Source of the DNA: Paraconiothyrium sp. Pb-2020
Lineage: Eukaryota; Ascomycota; Dothideomycetes; Pleosporales; Didymosphaeriaceae
Reading direction: 5' to 3'
Length of the DNA: 64,000 nucleotides
NCBI GenBank assembly: GCA_022419385.1
Contig: JAJUBI010000005.1
Coordinates: 2,852,001 to 2,916,000, forward strand
Below are positions 35,642 through 48,800 of this stretch, one piece after another. A program made the position numbers and the translations under genes. Below the pieces are notes generated by a model that saw only the letters and a list, made by a program, of their open reading frames with translations, was not told the DNA's origin and did no database searches. Position 1 is the stretch's first letter. Every line of letters begins with the position of its first letter.

Positions 35642-35998
35642 GGTTTGGTGTAGCTTTGTCCCGTCGGGAGAGTGGCCGGCCGTCGGAGGAAAGAAAGAGC
35701 ACAATGTCACAAAGAAGCATGTGGACACGCCGCCAACGCGACGCGTCTTGCTATCGATATTCTTCCATACACAGATCACGTTGACTGTGGGGAGTTCTGC
35801 GTCAATTGGCGTCCGTCTCCGCTTTCCCCCACCACAGTGCCTGCGCTAGCATTGCCTGGCTCGCATCGCGGAGTGCCGGAGAAGAGAGATCGTGACCCGG
35901 CTTTCCGCGTGGTGTTAAAGGCACCTTCTCGCACATGCACCACTGCGTCGCCACACACCGAATTGCATGCATTGTGCGAAACACTCGCCGGCTCGCAA
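35642..35998. promoter_or_regulatory. Bidirectional promoter, oxidoreductase / Zn2Cys6 regulator
   Basis: A 357-bp spacer between divergent start codons. A regulator and a metabolic gene sharing one spacer is a common arrangement for pathway-specific control in fungi. I did not find a clear inverted CGG repeat typical of Zn2Cys6 sites, though single CGG triplets occur. Confidence 0.5.
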
Positions 35999-38208
35999 AT
36001 GAACGACGATGCTTATCCTGATCATGTCTCGCCGACGTGCGCCGAAGAGGCACGCGATACCCATGCTCGACCCCATCAGCCACCCTTGACCCAACCTTTC
36101 GCAGAGCTTGAGCAGCATCTCGTACACAACCATCTTGGTACTTACGTGAACCGTATTACGGACGCACCAAGCCGCAAACGACCACGCCCTACTAAGTCAA
36201 GGCCCGATGTAGCGTACGCTAGAAAACGAGCCACTGCAGCGTGTAACTTGTGCCGGTCGCGGAAGGTCAAATGCAACAACGCACGCCCCTCATGTTCGGC
36301 TTGCATTGCTGCCTCTTCGACATGCGTCTATGGCGACCCGCAGGACCAGTCCAGGTATGTCTGCGGACACTGCACTTGCCCGTTTCACCAACTGATCAGC
36401 CCAATGGTAGTTTTGATCCGGCCAGCATTCTCATATTAGACCGCCTGAATCAGGTTCTCTCTAGATTAGACCACATCGACGCCCCTACTACGCCATCCAC
36501 CAGTGCGGTTACTACTTCAGCTATACATAGCACCGACCTACAGGTCCATGGTCTAACATTGCAGGGTCAGTCTGGTCAACTTAAGATCCCATCACGGCGA
36601 ACAACACCTGATGCTGTTCTCGCATGGCCTGTTTTTCAAAATCGGTGGCCAGCAAATTACCTAACCGATGCCATCTTCGAAGCGGAGAACTCGGAACATG
36701 ACTCGGACCTTGACATTGCACCTACACATGAACAAAGGCGCCCCAATTGGGGGACCGGCGGTATTGACGAGAACGCTATACCTTATCTAGTGCGCCGATT
36801 TATAAAAATGGTTCATACTAAAAATCCAATCTTGGATGTGAAGACTATAGTGGCATATGCGAACCATGTCGCCGAACATGGTCTAGGGTGGGATCCTCCG
36901 TCCTGTTTGGTGGTAAGTGATCCGAGAGACATTCGTGTCACGACTAACTTCTATAAGCTCGTCGCTTGTGCACTCGGTTGCGTAGCCGAACCATTTGATG
37001 CTCTGACGGGGTCTGCAAGAAACTCCTTAGAACGTGATGGAAGCCGCCTCCACAACGCTGAAGCCTACTATAATATGGCTCGGAAACGTTTTGGCTTCCT
37101 CGACAGGGGCGTTGTCGTTTCGCAATGCCACTTTCTGGCCGGCGTCTACCTCATGTACACTTTGAAGCCATTACTAGCCTGGATTAAATTCCAGGAAGCG
37201 TCCCGGTCCTACCACTTATATCTTCAATGTCAACTCCGCCGGCCGCCTCAGCTGCCAGCAGATTCTGACCTAGCCAAGCGACGAGCCTTGGAGCAAAGAC
37301 TTTATTGGAGCTGTTACAAATCGGAATGCGAGCTGCGAGTTGAGCTAGATCTGCCCAACAGTTCTTTAGCTGACTTCAACTACCCAGACATGCATCCATC
37401 TCCACCAAACCTCGAATGTGTCGAGGAGTCGTTACCACAGACAGCGACCTCTAAAGATGGTCACCAGCGAGCCACCAATCACGACAACTTATATCATTTG
37501 CGGGAGCAGCAACAACAATCTTGGTTCTATTACTTAACTGAAATTACTTTGCGTAGAATCACCAACAACGTACTGAATATGCTCTACGCCGATAGCTATG
37601 TGTATTGGAACGAAGAGGCATTGCGCTCCAAACGAAAAGCTGCTGAAGAATTCAATGAACAGCTCTTGAATTGGTACGGGCTTGGCTCCGAATTTGTGAT
37701 CCAATCAACTAATCATTCATATTTTAGGTATACCAGTGTACCCGACCAGATCCGATTCGATGAAGAGGAGTTCCACTGTGAAGAGCTACCGTACATGATA
37801 CAGATTCGATTCCTGCACTTGCAGTCCATCATTGGCTTGCCATTCCTGTATCATGCGATCCACAGCCCACCCAGTGCACCATGCCAGGGCATTGTGCAGG
37901 CATTAGCACAACAAGCAGTGAATAAATGCATTCGCCAGATTAGTAACATGAAAGGCAGCCACAGACACCATGGCACCTGGAATTGGACAAGATCTAATAC
38001 GACATCTGTTCTTGTAGTCATCGCCAGTGCCATGAGCGGTAATGTTACTCTACCACCAGACTGGAAACACGTTGTCAGAACTGCGATCGAACAGTTGCGC
38101 TTCTGGGAAGCTGAAAGGCCTGGACTTCTTTCCCGCGCAATCGAGGTTCTTGAGGTCGCTCTGCATACGCATGCGGAAACCGCCACACACGATGATTTGA
38201 TGACTTAA
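35999..38208 (+). CDS. Zn2Cys6 (fungal zinc cluster) transcription factor
   Basis: Exons 35999-36354 and 36411-38208 give 717 residues. The DNA-binding cluster is C-x2-C-x6-C-x6-C-x2-C-x6-C, starting ACNLCRSRKVKC and ending SSTC, preceded by a basic stretch (RKRPRPTKSR). The fungal-specific regulatory domain fills the middle, with conserved pieces such as AEAYYNMARKRFGFLDRG and LYWSCYKSECELRVELDLP. For the 56-bp intron the GTATGT donor and the TAG acceptor at 36410 keep frame; the CAG acceptor 16 bp earlier does not. Being divergent from an oxidoreductase and upstream of a sugar transporter suggests it controls a local sugar-use pathway, which is inference. An in-frame extension upstream of 35999 exists but lacks a convincing start. 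Confidence 0.9.
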
Positions 38209-38548
38209 GTCAGTCCCAAATTATACCATACTTCGCAGTCGTTCAAGCCTTTCATGATGTGGCCGCTTAGGCCATGTGGGGTACGTCCACTTTGTCCGGC
38301 ACTCCGCGAGACAGATCGGGCAAAGTTCGGTCTCGTTCTCCCCATGGGGTTCTTGCATTGTGGACCAAGTTAACCTTGCATCCAACTTCCAAGCAATGCC
38401 TCCTCATTGAGGGTATAATCGTCCAGTATAAGATCAGCTCGGTAGCAGACATTAGTCTCTACTCACGCTTCTTTCATCCCTCGTTGGCCGGGAAGATAGA
38501 CTCATCTTCGTTACCATCGCACCCTTAGGAGCCCCAACAAAAGTTGCT
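38209..38548. other. Intergenic, upstream of the sugar transporter
   Basis: Promoter and leader of the transporter. It contains CGG-type triplets (for example TCCGGCACTCCG at about 38297) that could serve zinc-cluster factors, but no defined site. Confidence 0.45.
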
Positions 38549-40221
38549 ATGTTCAGGAACAAGTCGAAGTCAAATGCTAAGCAACACCGTAGTGTTGGAG
38601 AGGATCTCGCGCGCGTGTTGCCAAACGGTGATACGCCATGGTACAAGAAGCCTCACCTACTTTACCTCAACTACCTTTCTGTCTCTATGGGACTACTAGC
38701 AGCAGCAACTGGTTATGATGGCTCCATGATGAACGGTCTACAAGCACTCCCGCAATGGACTGAGTTCATGGACCACCCAACCGGTGCTTGGCTTGGCTTC
38801 ATCAACGCAATTCAGTTCATCTCCAGCGCGGTTGCTTACCCCATTACGGCTTATTTCGCAAATCGCTGGGGCAGAAAGAAAGGCATCTTCATCGGATACT
38901 TCTTCATCTTCCTAGGGGCACTTCTGCAAACGTTCGCGCTCAACGATACCGCGTTCATACTTAGCCGCATGTTCGTTGGTCAGCCCAGCGCTTGGTGGGG
39001 TTGCCTTGCCCCTCTGTTGATTACAGAACTTGCATATCCGACCCATAGATCGTTCCTTACGACACTGTACAATTGCGGATACTACGTTGGATCTATACTG
39101 TCGGCTTGGGCTGTGTTTGGCACCAGGAACATCAATGATTCCTGGGCATGGCGCATCCCGTCACTGCTTCAGATCGCTATCCCACTTGTCGTGTTACCCG
39201 CCGCGGTTCTCATACCCGAATCTCCGCGTTATCTCATTGCCAAAGATCGAATGGATGAAGCTCGCGCTATATTGGTCCGGTTCCATGCTGGTGGAGACGA
39301 ACAGTCGCTGCTTGTCGACTTTGAGATGGATGAGATGGAGCAATCTATCAAGGCCGACGTACACAACGCAAACAGTACCTCGTGGTTGGACTTGTTCCGT
39401 GGCAAAGGAAATCGTCATCGAGCTTTGATCTCAACGACACTCGGAGTCTTCGCACAATGGAACGGTGTTGGGTGAGTATAGCTTCTGTGATATGTTTTCT
39501 TCTGTCTCTGGCTAATATCTTTGATAGTGTCGTTTCGTACTATCTTGCCTTGGTCCTGACGTCAGTCGGTATCACGAGCGTGACAGACCAGACTCTCATC
39601 AGCGGGTGTCTTCAGATCTGGAATTTGATAGCAGCTGTCGGTGCTACTACTTGTGTCGACACTCTCGGTCGCCGCAAATTGTTCCTGATATCATCCGTGG
39701 GTATGCTGGTCAGCTTTATCCTCATCTCTGGATTATCAGGAGGGTTTGCCACAGGCGGAAACTCTGCTGTCGGTCTAGCTGTTGTACCTTTCCTCTATAT
39801 CTATTATGGATTCTACGATATTGCCTTGTAAGTATCCAACGAGCTTTGCACACAAGAAAACACTGATGTCTTAAACAGCACGCCTCTGATGGTCTCCTAC
39901 CCGGCCGAGATCTGGCCTTATCACTTGCGAGCCCGTGGCATTGCTCTTACACAAATGTCCACCTACGTTGCGCTGTTCTTCAACACTTTCGTCAACCCCA
40001 TCGCGCTTGATGCAATTGGATGGAAATACTACGTTGTTTTCGCAGTGCTTCTGTTAGGGATCACTGTGACTATATGGTTCTTTTATCCGGAGACGAAAGG
40101 GCATACTCTCGAAGAAATGACTGTTGTGTTTGATGGCGCGGATGCTGCGGTCAGTGGAGCCGAAGCGTTGCATGTTACTCTAGAGAAGAAGGGCTCTGTT
40201 GAGCTTACTGAAAGTGTGTGA
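38549..40221 (+). CDS. MFS sugar transporter, lactose-permease-like
   Basis: Exons 38549-39471, 39528-39827 and 39879-40221 give 521 residues, with about 12 hydrophobic segments as expected of a plasma-membrane sugar/H+ symporter. Signatures: NRWGRKKG after TM2, PESPRYL before the central loop, DTLGRRKL at the start of the second half, and FYPETKGHTLEEM after TM12. GYYVGSILSAWAVFGTRN is typical of the fungal lactose/cellobiose/hexose permease branch. Introns are 56 and 51 bp (GTGAGT and GTAAGT donors). It probably imports the substrate of the adjacent oxidoreductases. Specificity cannot be read from the sequence. Confidence 0.93.
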
Positions 40222-41682
40222 GCAATGCTCAATTTCACTGACGTTATCGGCGTCATTCGAAGATGATGTTAGGACAACTTCACCATGACTAGTACAATGC
40301 AACTTCAAGATTCGATTAGCTAGCTTTAGGATTACTGGATTGCAATGCTACAGCGAGTGATCAAGTTGCTGAGGTATGCAGTACGGGTTCGTATCCGCAA
40401 GGCGCGAATGAGAGAACGCTAGTGTCTACAATGACCGGACGAAGGGGGATGGCTACTGCCTCGGTAGGTCGTTGATCACGTTCTGGACCACGCTGGAGCT
40501 TTCCGAAGGTAAAGTGGGTATATCGGAGATTCCCGCTCCTTCAATTTCTGACTATGACATCGGAACTTGAGGACGAAGCACATGGTACTAGCTGTGCTTG
40601 GCCTCCTCGTCCTTGGCTTCCAGCCTAGCGAGCACATGATAGACAATCACAAAGCAATCTAGTCGTGAAGGATGCCTGGACCAATGAATCCTTCGTCCAC
40701 CAAGAAGCGCGGCTCTGTTTTCCAGATGATATAAGCGGGCAATGCCGCAGAGCCTCATTGCATGGAGTCCGCTCGGCGTTGGCAGTTCCCAGAGGAGCCT
40801 AAGCCATCTTGATGTCACCTCGGTGCGTCAGCGTCCCGCGAAAGTCCTGCCTTCGCACGAGGATCCGCGAAGATGCCGCAGCGCGCGGATGATGCTCAGC
40901 GTCGACCCGGTCTGGGCCGGACATTGGGCGGTGGTCTGTACTGATGGAGACGTTGTTGCGATCGTTTCGGGGATGTACACGTTGCCGGGCTGTGCTCGTG
41001 TGGGATCCCGAAGGCGCGGTCGCGCACCCGGAATTCTCGGTACATGGTTGGAGACGGGCCTAGGACCTTCTCTCTGGGGCACGACTTCAGAGTTATTTTT
41101 GCGTGAGCATGTGCATTGTGGTCCTCGTGGGGCTCCATGGAGATGGCGTCGCACGCGGAGAAACCGAACACACGAGTCGAACAGTGGGAACGCAACACTT
41201 TCCTCTCATCTCGTGAGCTTGGCGCCCAAGCGTACTCCGGATGCACTTTCGCTACTAGGACACAGATGCTGAATGCCATCATTGAGCAGGCTCTTCCAGC
41301 AAAGTGCCGGACGAGGGAACAGTGGTCCTCTCACGGGCCGTCGCCTTGCCAACAAAGCACCAATCAGCCAGCTTGAAACATACGTCTATGGTGAAACACA
41401 TTCCCAACCCTGGTCTACGGACTGGAGCTACAGGCATAGCGTGGGATCGCAGCCCCAAGTCGGTGCATGGTAGTGGAACCGCCGCGCAGCGGATGGCGCT
41501 AGGGAACTCAGCACCTGCAAGTCCGAACAAACAGTAGTCAGATGCGAAGCGCGACCAAATCCGAGCTATATGATTCTGCGTCCGCCTGGCCTGCCTCCGA
41601 ATTCCTACTTGTTTGGTCGTTAGTCTGCGCGTTGGTGTTACTTGAGGTGAATGGTACCATGTCGCGATAAAGAGAACTGAAC
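40222..41682. other. Intergenic, 1.5 kb
   Basis: Several long open frames overlap here on both strands, including an ATG-started one at 40742-41272 on the plus strand and others at 40896-41282 and 41279-41716 on the minus strand. None has a recognisable domain and they conflict with each other, as expected for stop-poor G/C-rich DNA. Left unannotated. Confidence 0.5.
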
Positions 41683-44267
41683 ATGAGTCCCGATTCAGCA
41701 GCGCCATTACCACCACCCAAGGACGAGAACGTCGGACAGGAACACACCATCGCCTTTCCCGAGCTTGCCCATCATGCAGTCTCTAGACCAGAGCACAAGG
41801 TTCCATCAATCCCACAATCGCATGCATCAGCGCCCTCGCCGCGCCCATCACCAGCTCTCAAATCTGCCGCTTATTCCGCATTCCCACCGTCGCGCAACGG
41901 CAGCCCCGCTCCGGGTACTTCTGGGTTTGGACCATCGAGGAATGGAACACCGACACCCGAGCCAACTGGAGCCGCGCAGTTCATAGCGAATCTCTCTGAG
42001 AAGCAACGAGCACACTTGCAGTTCGCTGTACCGAAAGCAGACTCTGATCGCCTATCTCATTTTTTGGAAGAGCCACCCCGGAAGACACCAGTGCCCGATC
42101 GCTTTACTTTTGAAGCTCTTGACTCTGAGGCACGGAGTGGAAGGGAGCTCAATTCAAAGGTTCGCCGCGGTGACACGAAGAAGAGTTCGTACAGTTACAA
42201 GAGCGTAAAAAGTAATGGAAGTAAGAGCAATAGAAGCAGCAAGAGCAGCAGGAGTGTCTCTAGGAGCCGTCATGGACGCGACGAGAGCGCCAGTGCTGGA
42301 AGGAGGACTCCGGGAACGCCAAGTACCAGCAGACGAGTAAGCTTCGAGAGCATGCCAAAGAGCAGGCCTCACTTGAAGAAAGAGGTTCGACACTTCAAAG
42401 GAGTCGCGCTTGAGGTAGACTGGAGATTCTATGCCACAGGTATTTGTTTGGCCCTGGTCAACCTCGTGATGGCTTGGGATGCAACTGCGATATCGATCGC
42501 TCTTCCAGTAGGTTCGAGGGCAATGGTGTATCATATGCTCTTACTGATTCCGAACAGACTATTGCAGTCGTACTCCATGGACCGTCTGTCAACACTTTCT
42601 GGTTGGGTATCTCCTTCCTCGTGGCGGCCACCGCTGTCATACCACTGTTCTCTGCTTTTGCAGAGATCTTCGGTCGCAAAGCGATGCTACTGGCAGGACT
42701 GACGCTCTTTATCATCGGCTCGCTTGTAACAGCCATTGCTGGAGATATGAGCACCGCGCTACTTGGTCGCTCAATACAGGGCATCGGCGCAGGCGGCGTA
42801 TTTGTATTGTCGGACTTGATAATAACAGATCTCGTGTCTCCTCTGGACAAGCGAAGATGGTCAGCTGTTCTCGGTCTGGTGTAAGTTACCCCTCATCCAC
42901 AACGCATATTTCGACTGACGTTGGCACAGCTGGGCTATTGGCGCATTGACTGGTCCTGCAATTGGCGAGGCTCTTGCTGAACAATCCCAGTGGCGCTGGA
43001 TTTTCTGGCTTAATCTTCCCTTTTGTATTTCTTCGCTTTTGATCCTTGCGTTCTTCGCAAAGCTGAAGTCCACCAAGTACGGCTCGAAGCTCTACGAGCT
43101 GAAGCAGATTGATTGGGTAGGATTCATTCTCATGACTGGTTCGCTTGTCGCCATGCTCTTGGGCATCAGCTGGGTAAGTGCGCAACGAGTATTTCCCTTG
43201 TACACTGGGCCTCGCCATTCCGGGCGAAGTGTTCCTACTTTGTGCAGGGAGCGAAGTAGCGGGAATTTTGAGATCTGGTGACGAGATGCTAACAACAGAT
43301 CAGGGAGGTACAACGTACGCTTGGTCGAGCCCACGTACCCTTATACCTATTCAATTCGGATTTATCGGCATCGTCTTGTACTGCGTCTGGTCGTGGTTCG
43401 CACCGTTCCAGTCCATGATTTCCATTGATGGGTTCATAGACCCCACAAGCCTGGGCATGTACTTTGGCACCACCGTACAGGGCGCAATCATCGGAGCCTA
43501 TGTATTCTTCATGGTAAATTAAGGAATGCCCAAATGTACTGTGAGATCCAATACTAACAAGAATGCAGCCACTCTACTTTGGTGTCGCCGATGCCGGCAT
43601 GAGAGACGTGCCTGCAGGAGTACGCTGGTTCCCGTGGACCATCCCCCTTGCAATAGTAATCCTCTTTACCTTTGTTGTCATTAGCAGGTGGAATGCCTGG
43701 ATCTACGCCATTTGGTTGGGATGGCTGCTCGTAATGTTCGGCGTTGCGATGACCACATTCTACACGCGTACTTCATCAGATGGGAAATGGGTCTCCATTG
43801 CAATCGTCTCAGGCATTGGCATCGGAATCCTGTTTCCTAGTCTTCACACCGCTTCTGAGCTTATTGCCAGCCGAGAGAGGGACGATGAACGGCAACGGAG
43901 GGCAGTTACCAATTCTTCCTACTTCCATTATCTTGGCAAGGCTTTTGGTGTTGGTCTGGCGACATGCATTTTCCAAAACAGACTCCTTCACCAGCTAGAC
44001 GCCAGTGAGATATACCACGGCTTTGCAAAGGAGTACGCGGTGGAATCCGTATCCCTACTCGTCCGCATACGAGCAACACCTGGCGGACCGGGTTCAGCGA
44101 AAGTTCAGATCGCGGACATGTATGTCGAGTCATTGAAGAGCGTATGGACATTAATGGCAGTCCTGGCAGGTATCGCTCTGTTAGCCAGCTGCTTCATGAT
44201 GCCCAAGGTTCCGAAAGCGGAAAAAGAAGCGGAGATGAAGAACATTGATGGAAGCTACGTGGTGTAA
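41683..44267 (+). CDS. DHA2-type MFS drug exporter with long N-terminal extension
   Basis: Exons 41683-42507, 42558-42880, 42930-43173, 43304-43513 and 43569-44267 give 2,301 nt in frame, 766 residues. The transporter part has about 14 hydrophobic segments. Motif A-like FGRKAMLLAG is followed by LLGRSIQGIGAGGVFVLSD, characteristic of 14-TM drug:H+ antiporters that export toxic or secondary metabolites. The first 245 residues are hydrophilic, Pro- and then Ser/Arg/Lys-rich, with many potential phosphorylation sites; family members usually have 30-80 residues here. The third intron (130 bp) is longer than the rest and its acceptor at 43303 was chosen on phase, giving SWGGTTYAW. No biosynthetic cluster adjoins it. 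Confidence 0.9.
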
Positions 44268-45846
44268 TCGAGAAAACACTACGGCGTTAAGATATTTGCT
44301 TTCAGGACACGTGGGATCGTTACATAACTTTGGGCTCTTCTTTTCGGTGGTGTTGTGCAGCAGCATTTACAGGCGCGTTGGGTATACCCTTCCTTTACCT
44401 TTGTATTTAACGTGTAATGCACCAATTGCACATATAAATTAACTATAGTCTAAATGCTAAACAGACCATATCCTGATAAGTAAAAGGGTGAGCATATACT
44501 CCTGGTGAAGTCTCATAAGACCCGATCTCGTGATGCTTGGTGGTAGAACCGCACCTATTCGGATTTTGCGGCGGCGACGTAGGATGAGGAAGGGGACGCG
44601 AAACAGCAAGATCTTTTCAAAGGACGCAGATGGTGCCGTCGTTAGCCTTCCCCAGTCAACACAGCCCCGGAAGAAGACCTGTTGGTGGCTCTCGATAATG
44701 AAGTGGACTGTATGGTGGTCAGCAACGAGTCTTGACGACGTAGCTATCTACGATGAATATGTTACAATGAGGAGAACATTGGCACGTCTGATAGAGGGAA
44801 TGCAGCAGCTATAATCGATGATAGCGGCCTAGTAATGGTTCCATAGCAATATTTGACGATGGCGCTATCGCTGACGAGGCAGGCCAAGTGGAAATCATTT
44901 CTCAAAAGTCAGGGGATGATGTTATCACTGGCAGTAGGATGGCGTTGGCATTATGGAAGATGACTCCGAGATCGTGACTTACTGCGTTTCAGTAGGTACA
45001 ATAACCCATACGAAAATCAGGGCCTGGAGAGAAGTCGATCACTCGAAACTTCATTGAGCTCATGAATTTTTGGTAGTCAAAATTTTATCGCACTAGCGAT
45101 GAACCCACACGGAAGCCTTGATTGCGCGGCCGAAAGGCAAACCCATACAGAATATTGTGAGCAAGAGACGCCGCCGCGAGGACGGCGGCCCTTCCGCCTT
45201 GAGTGCACCCAGGTCAAAGAGGCAAGGACCTGCTCAGCGGAAGAGGAGCTCAAAAGAAGATCGAAGCGAAGCTTGTGGCAAGGCTCACCGCAAAACGCGG
45301 CATTGAATGAGAATTGTCGGAGTTGCCGAGGGGCAATTGAGTGAGGGCTAATCGGTGCTCGAATCAGCCAAATACATGGGACGTCACCAATGCTGTAATT
45401 GATATATCAAATCACAACAAGCTCACAAGTAAGCAAAGTAAAGCGCATTCGAGTATCTATCTAATAACACCACCGAGAGAAGGATGAGAGAAGACAGACA
45501 CACTCCACCCCTTTCTTTCACGTCAGCCCAGCGCATCTGCACAAATCACCAGAATCCAGGCCTGCACTCCCTTCATCTATTTCCGTGCACATATGTCGAG
45601 CCAAAGCACTCCAGCTAGTCCCCTTAATGCCCTCGCCAACGCCCGTTTTTCGCTCTGCAGCTGACTATGGCCCCAATCATACTCGTACACCGGACTAAGA
45701 TCGGCAAGACCATGCCCCACCCAATGCAGAGTACTCATATCATGATCTCCAATGCCCGCTCCGTGTAAAAGACGCCCTGCAATGCATAGCTATATCCGTG
45801 GTGACAATGAGATGTACAGTCTGAAAGGAATATATAATCAAGGCTC
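44268..45846. other. Convergent 3'-3' spacer, 1.6 kb
   Basis: Lies between the convergent ends of the MFS exporter and TOM1 and is long for such a spacer in this window. An open frame at 44530-44814 (plus) has no recognised domain. No clear repeats or RNA genes seen. Confidence 0.5.
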
Positions 45847-48800
45847 TCATGCGAAGCCGAAATACTCGCCGCCAGCCGTCATGGCCGTGTAGAGCGCCTT
45901 TTTGAGAGATTCGTAATCGTCGTATTCGGGAAGATCGAGTTCTGCGATAGAGTCAGTGTGTGCGCTGGAAGCTCAGAGGGGGGTATGCTTACGGTTAAAG
46001 CAAGTATGGCTCGAAGGTAGACGGTCCTTGCTGCCATAATCGCGGTGGATGTTGAACTTAGAGAAGCCGTTCATACCCTCGAGCTCCTTGAAACCATTGA
46101 GTGGCACCTTGCTCGTTCCGGTGACGAACTGAAGCAGCTTAGCCTGCTCCTCCTTGTCAAAGCTTCGGACTGCACGCCAGAACCAATGAATCTGAGGCGA
46201 GTTTTGTGTGTAGTTCGAGTACTCTGTATTGGCCTTCCAGTCCTCGATGTTGATATCAGGAAGACCAGAAATAAGCAGCTCGAGCTCCTGCTCGCTGAAT
46301 ATAGAAACTAAATCAGACGGTATGATATCATGGAAGCCCTTGAGGAAGTGCTCTAATTGTTCTTGAACCGCACCGGTCAGACGGTATTCCGTGACCAAGC
46401 GGACATAGTCATGCTTGTTCTCCTCGGTGAGTGGGATGTTGCGTCCATTCTCGATGAGATCCACAACCTCGGTTTCACCGAAGCGTTCGGTTTCCACAGA
46501 AAAGGTCTCGGGAATGACATCGGTCGGGTCGTTGTTAAGGATCCAGACAAGAGATTTGTAGTATTCTTCGTCTAGAGACTCCATATCCTTGACGTTGACC
46601 GGCCGACTCAAAATTCGCTTATAGACTGCTCGGCTGAAGTGGCAGTCAAGCACACGGCCTTCGTAGAGGGCTTTTCCGATGACGCGTCCTATGAATTTGA
46701 AGAACATCAAGTGTTCGGGATTGATACTGCTAAGGCGATTTGGATGGAATGTCGTGCGGTCCGAAGCCACAGGAATGAAGAGCGCGTAGTCTGGATTGAA
46801 CATTTGTCGAGCGATAACCTGGAACCATTCTCGAGTGACACCTCCAGCGTCGACACCCTCTTCACCGTGGAAGCGAATACTGAGCTTACCGTATTTCATC
46901 TCGTCCGCGGTCTTGAAGTACAATGATTTGAAACTATCCAGGAAGACTTGATCACGACGGACAGCAAGCTGAAGCGGCGGGTGTTGCTGGCGATCAGGCG
47001 TGCGAGCGTGTAGCTTACGAGTAAAGTAGTTACGCTTGTTGTCGAACTCTAGGACCTTGGAGTTCTTGACGAGCAACGAGAAAGTCCCGCTCATGAGCTT
47101 CGGGTTCTGCCGTACAAGGTCGTTCAGAATCTTGCGGTGGTCCTCGGTGAAGTTGAAGAAAAGATTCTCCATCTTGCTCTCTGGAGGTGGACTCGAGAGC
47201 GCAAAGTCCTTGTTAGCCATCTTGCTAAGCGGTGCGTCCTTGAGAGTGGTATTTTTGCAGACTACCATGAGAGTTTCAATGAGCGGCAGCAAGGTGGTGG
47301 CGATGTTCAACATGTTACCGCGTTGGCGAATGACGGTCAAACATTCGCTAAGCTTGTTCCATAATGGCGCAAATGCGGCGTCCTCATACAAGGATATAAG
47401 AATGTCGTCCTTCTGTGCTGGCTCAAGCGCCACCGCGCCGCTCTGTTCCTTGTTGTCTCGTGTAGGATCGAAGAGGTAGTCCAACGCTGTGAGAGCCCTG
47501 AGGAGCTTGGTTTGATCAGAGCTTGCGGGTGAGAATTTTGAGAGAGCCAAGCCTTGAACATCAGTGGGCGACGCAGCATTTGTGACCTGGATGGTCAAAT
47601 CACTAAGGTCTCGGAGGATGGATCGCGCCAACTCTTGGGCAATGCCGAGCAGCTCCTGGCCAAATATCTCCTTGGCCCCAGGGATTGGCGAAAGATTGCT
47701 GATAACGCTTAAAGTTTCCTGGAATACCTTGGCACTACACTCTCGAGCAGCTAGGATCTTTGCAACAAGACGCAAGTTGTTCTCGGGTATTTCGGGCGGT
47801 GTAAGGCTTCCATGTTTCTTCTTATCTTCCTCAGCCTTTGATGACTCAGGCTTAGAAGAGCTGGCCCCGCCCTCGGCAGCTACCTCAATGGGAGCCTCGT
47901 TCTGGGGAGCAGTCGACATCTCAACATCCTCAGTTTGTTGTTGCGCAATTATAGGCTGCTCGTGGTCCTGCTCAACTTCGGCGGCGGTCGAGGTTTCAGC
48001 AGCCGGCGTGTCGTCTTTCTTCTCGGTTTCGTTCTCAGCCTTTTCCTTATCCTTCTTCAGATGTTGTAGAGGAACAGTGATGATACGAAGCAGTGTCGTA
48101 AGTTGTTCCATGATGGATGAACTCTCGATGATCAACTTCCGGTCCAGTAGACTTAACAACGCGTTGACAGGATATTTGGTTGCCTTGGTCTCTTTCGCTT
48201 TACCCTTGCGGCTTGCTCGGTTCTTGAAGCCAACGCCCGTTTCATGCTCAGTCAAGAAGAACGTCCAGACTGCAGGATTTTTTTCGGTAAGTTGAGTAAG
48301 TGTGTTCAGACATTGCTGAACGACCATGAGCGGTGAAACATCAGAGTTGATGGAGAATGCCCCGTTCTTCCTTGAGATTTTCGGAGTCTTGTCGCTAGGC
48401 TGCTGCTGAGTCTGCTTCGCACGCAGCGACAGCTGAGCGAAACTACGCTCCACAGCGTTCACATCAGCACTGCCATCCTGCAGAATCGACAATAAGATGC
48501 TGATGACTTCGGCGCGATTTTGACGGTTCTCGCAAACGTAGCGAAGAATCTGAGTCAAGCTAGCCTTTGCGCTTCCTTGTTGAGGGATGAACATAAGGCG
48601 GAGTAACGTTGCTACACCAGCCTTATCAAGCATCTGCGCACATGGTCGAGCCTTACGCTTCTGCGACTGTACGTCACGTTCAGCGCCGCGGTCCCCTGTA
48701 CGCCGGAAACCGGAAGGAAGATAGTCGAATTGATTAAGGCGACGATCACCTCCATATGAGCGAGCTTCAGCAGAGATTTCCGGAGGCAGTTGACGTAACA

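Noticed and set aside
40742..41716. Several overlapping open frames on both strands
   Set aside because: Mutually overlapping, no domains, no splice pattern; explained by G/C-rich, stop-poor sequence.
44530..44814. 95-codon open frame, Arg-rich start
   Set aside because: No recognised domain and it lies in a convergent 3' spacer; insufficient support.
47564..48295. Plus-strand open frame of 243 codons inside TOM1
   Set aside because: Antisense shadow of conserved TOM1 coding sequence with no domain of its own.
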